From: Candidatus Colicola caccequi
Lineage (GTDB): Bacteria > Bacteroidota > Bacteroidia > Bacteroidales > Paludibacteraceae
Reading direction: 5' to 3'
Length of the DNA: 8,242 nucleotides
Assembly: GCA_018065205.1 (NCBI GenBank)
Contig: JAGHTR010000072.1
Coordinates: forward strand, 1 to 8,242
Shown piece by piece: positions 6,490 through 8,242 of the stretch; position 1 is the first letter of the stretch; each line of letters opens with the position of its first letter. Under the pieces are notes generated by a model that ran no database searches, was not told the DNA's origin, and saw only the letters and a list, made by a program, of their open reading frames with translations. Position numbers and translations under genes: made by a program.

Positions 6490-7798
6490 GAATCAATTCG
6501 TTTGCAAAATCATTAATGGCTATTCCGTCAAAGGTGCCGCTAGACATCATCAGCAGCGCCGTATTGGTGTAGTTGAGTTCGCGCAAGCGTTGCTGCAATG
6601 CCGGACTATCCGTCATTACCTCTACATTTTCCGTGCCAAAAGCCTGTTTCACTTCCTCCGCCGTAATAGGCGTCAGACGTTTATGCTCAATCACCTTGGG
6701 ATTGAAATACACGAAAGCCTTGTCTGCCTCCGCCATACAGCCCTTGTATTGCGGCAGGAAATCCGCCATCAGGGATGAGAACGTATGCAGTTCCATGCAG
6801 GCAATGAGTTGTTTATCCGGATACCGTTCGCGCACGGCGTTGATGGTGGCTTTCAGTTTAGACGGCGAGTGGGCAAAGTCCTTATAGGCCACACTGTCGG
6901 CCGTCTCACCTACTTTCTCCAATCGGTTGCTGGCACCGGTAAAGGTGGCTATCTCGCGGTAGAAATCCTCCGGACGTACCCCTATCTGTTGGCAGGCTAA
7001 ACATGCTGCCTGCAGGTTCTGCATGTTATGTTTACCAAACACCTGCATCTCTACCTCGCCCGTGTATTCCTTATAGGGCAGGCACGTGATGCGATGCTGC
7101 GCCTCGGCGGCTAATATACGCAAGTTGTCATCACCCTCGTAGTAAATGAATGTCTTGGCTATCGTGCCCACGAACTGACGGAACGTATCTACATAGAGCG
7201 GGAAAGTAGGGAAGACATTGATATGATCCCAGGCGATGCCGGTCAGGATGGCATAGTCAGGCTTATACCACAGGAACTTACTGCGTAAATCCAGCGGCGA
7301 AGTCAAGTACTCATCTCCCTCAAACACCGCGTAGCGGGCGGTGTCGGACAATCTAACCATGCGTTCAAAACCCTCAATCTGTGCCCCCACCATATAGTCC
7401 GCCTCTATGCCTAAGCGTTGCAGCACATACAGGATCATCGATGTGGTGGTCGTCTTACCGTGACTGCCACCAACTACAATACGCACTTTATCCTTGGTTT
7501 GCTCGTATAAGTACTCGGGGAAGGAGTATATCTTCAGTCCTAACTCACGGGCACGCACCAGTTCAGGGTTATCCTCGCGGGCGTGCATACCTAATATGAT
7601 AGCATCTATATCCGGTGTGATACGGGAGGCATCCCAGCCCATCTTATCGGGCAATAGACCTGCGTCACGCAGATGCGTGAGAGCCGGATCAAAAATCTCG
7701 TCATCCGAACCCGTTACCACATACCCTTTCTTTCCGGCTACAGCCAATGCTAAGTTATGCATCGCCGCTCCACCAATCGCTATAAAATGTATTCTCAT
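6482..7798 (-). CDS. mpl: UDP-N-acetylmuramate:L-alanyl-gamma-D-glutamyl-meso-diaminopimelate ligase (murein tripeptide recycling)
   Basis: Mpl attaches a recovered murein tripeptide directly to UDP-MurNAc using ATP, which bypasses MurC, MurD and MurE during peptidoglycan recycling in the cytosol. The 438-residue protein has a Rossmann N-terminus with MRIHFIAIGGAAM and VVTGSDDE (27-34). The Mur-ligase P-loop is GGSHGKTT (110-117), followed by FEGDEY (159-164), AWDHINVF (189-196), GKHNMQNLQAA (255-265) and the C-terminal-domain motif KDFAHSPSKLKAT (306-318). The DFAHSP and ACMELHTFSS pattern and the opening MRIHFIAIGG fit Bacteroidota Mpl better than MurC. It is the first gene of a three-gene run. 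No TAnnTTTG promoter is visible in the 100 bases upstream; instead there is a hexamer repeat and a hairpin after secDF. No Shine-Dalgarno sequence is seen. Distinction from MurC is by motif and context only. Confidence 0.88.
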   Translation of the reverse strand: MRIHFIAIGGAAMHNLALAVAGKKGYVVTGSDDEIFDPALTHLRDAGLLPDKMGWDASRITPDIDAIILGMHAREDNPELVRARELGLKIYSFPEYLYEQTKDKVRIVVGGSHGKTTTTSMILYVLQRLGIEADYMVGAQIEGFERMVRLSDTARYAVFEGDEYLTSPLDLRSKFLWYKPDYAILTGIAWDHINVFPTFPLYVDTFRQFVGTIAKTFIYYEGDDNLRILAAEAQHRITCLPYKEYTGEVEMQVFGKHNMQNLQAACLACQQIGVRPEDFYREIATFTGASNRLEKVGETADSVAYKDFAHSPSKLKATINAVRERYPDKQLIACMELHTFSSLMADFLPQYKGCMAEADKAFVYFNPKVIEHKRLTPITAEEVKQAFGTENVEVMTDSPALQQRLRELNYTNTALLMMSSGTFDGIAINDFANELIHG

Positions 7799-7809
7799 AC
7801 TTTGAGATA

Positions 7810-7839
7810 GTTTGAGTTTGCGTTTACGTTTATGTTTAC
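7810..7839. repeat. Imperfect tandem hexamer repeat GTTTNN, five units, upstream of mpl
   Basis: Read on the plus strand, five consecutive 6-base units all begin GTTT and end GA, GC, AC, AT and AC; a sixth partial unit (GTT) follows at 7840-7842. On the mpl-sense strand this is a run of NNAAAC units ending 11 bases before the ATG, so it lies in the probable mpl leader. Its role is unknown; it may be a low-complexity leader or a binding array. Confidence 0.6.
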
Positions 7840-7846
7840 GTTAATT

Positions 7847-7875
7847 AATAAGGTGCCCGTGAAGAGCACCTTATT
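7847..7875 (-). terminator. Hairpin between secDF and mpl, probable (weak) terminator or attenuator
   Basis: A perfect 10-bp stem (AATAAGGTGC with GCACCTTATT) encloses a 9-base loop (7857-7865), lying 24 bases past the secDF stop. On the minus strand the stem runs out into TTATTAATTAA, an interrupted U-run, so termination may be incomplete. Because no promoter is apparent between it and mpl, some read-through into mpl is plausible. Confidence 0.55.
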
Positions 7876-7883
7876 TACTTACG

Positions 7884-7893
7884 CGCACGTGCG
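7884..7893. other. 10-bp palindrome immediately after the secDF stop
   Basis: CGCACGTGCG is perfectly self-complementary and unusually GC-rich for this AT-rich gap. The outer pair C7882/G7895 also matches, around a mismatch. It is next to the terminator-like hairpin. It could be a protein site, an accessory 3'-end fold or chance. Confidence 0.3.
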
Positions 7894-7898
7894 TGGAA

Positions 7899-8242
7899 TT
7901 ATTTTTGCAGTTTAGCCTCGCGGCGACGGTCTTGTGCTTTCTGAATCTCGTAAGCGATATTCGGAGCCAGACACATAGACGAGTACGTACCAACGATTAC
8001 ACCAACCAGCAATGCGAATACGAATCCGCGGATGCTCTCACCGCCAAATACGAAGATTGCCAACAGTACCACAAAGGTGGACATAGAGGTCGAGAACGTA
8101 CGGCTGAGGGTGTTATTGATAGCGTCGTTGATATTCATCAGACGATCACGTTTGCTATAGAGCGTGTTGTATTCACGTACACGGTCAAAGATAACCACGG
8201 TATCGTTGATTGAGTAACCGATAACGGTCAGGATAGCCGCAA
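7899..8242 (-). CDS. secDF: Protein translocase SecDF/SecF, C-terminal 113 residues (gene begins beyond the window)
   Basis: This is the end of the proton-driven membrane motor that helps pull proteins through SecYEG into the periplasm. The first complete codon is at 8240-8238. The frame opens with AAILTVIGYSINDTVVIFDR, the hallmark SecF membrane helix, followed by NNTLSRTFSTSMSTF and FVFGGESIRGFVFALLVGVI with two further membrane helices. It ends in a short basic cytosolic tail (AQDRRREAKLQK). The stop is TAA at 7901-7899. In Bacteroidota SecD and SecF are usually one fused protein of about 1000 residues, so secDF is the more likely name, but the N-terminal part is outside the window and a separate secF cannot be excluded. 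Confidence 0.92.
   Translation of the reverse strand, partial: AAILTVIGYSINDTVVIFDRVREYNTLYSKRDRLMNINDAINNTLSRTFSTSMSTFVVLLAIFVFGGESIRGFVFALLVGVIVGTYSSMCLAPNIAYEIQKAQDRRREAKLQK

Noticed and set aside
6440..7805. Several plus-strand open frames (6440-6778, 6573-6887, 6785-7000, 7381-7599, 7494-7805) opposite mpl
   Set aside because: All are inside the mpl coding region on the opposite strand and overlap one another in different frames. None has a promoter or family signature.
7899..7907. A plus-strand TATTTTTG resembling a Bacteroidota -7 box
   Set aside because: It is formed by the last codons and stop of secDF, has no TTTG 20 bases upstream, and would point into the antisense of secDF.
7893..8213. 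A 106-codon plus-strand open frame opposite secDF
   Set aside because: The minus strand here clearly encodes the SecF C-terminus. The plus-strand translation is low-complexity and unrecognisable.

Overview
The window looks like ordinary chromosomal DNA of a Bacteroidales (Bacteroidota) bacterium. Two signals support this. The upstream region carries textbook Bacteroidota promoters (TTTG, 20-base spacer, TAnnTTTG), and the start codons have A-rich leaders without strong Shine-Dalgarno sequences. The ClpP, ClpX, Mpl, dCMP-deaminase-family and SecF sequences also read like the Bacteroidales versions of these families. I see no phage, insertion sequence, CRISPR, tRNA or rRNA.

Layout. Bases 1-117 (minus) hold the first 39 codons of a cstA-type carbon starvation/peptide permease gene. 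Bases 118-256 are a divergent control region. A cstA promoter and a tig promoter face each other there, and their -33 boxes are the two arms of a perfect 16-bp palindrome; a stem-loop follows at the predicted 5' end of the tig transcript. Bases 257-4468 (plus) are a tightly packed operon: tig (trigger factor), an exported lectin-like-fold protein resembling DUF1566/FISUMP, clpP and clpX. Its junctions are TAATG, 5 bases, and TAATG. Bases 4451-7798 (minus) form a second cluster, transcribed in the order mpl (murein peptide recycling ligase), dCMP-deaminase-family protein, S41 C-terminal processing protease. These genes are separated by an 8-base overlap and a 2-base gap. The two clusters converge, and the clpX and protease genes overlap tail to tail by 18 bases. 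Bases 7799-7898 hold a hexamer repeat tract, a terminator-like hairpin and a small palindrome. Bases 7899-8242 (minus) are the 3' end of secDF/secF.

How it works together. The plus-strand operon is a cytosolic protein-quality module: a ribosome-bound chaperone plus the ClpXP unfoldase-protease. A predicted exported protein of unknown role sits between them. The minus-strand cluster combines an envelope protease, a nucleotide enzyme and cell-wall recycling, downstream of the Sec export motor. The most unusual items are the symmetric divergent promoter pair and the exported gene inserted between tig and clpP. I found no clear sign of a wholly new multi-gene system; the other genes belong to well-known conserved families.
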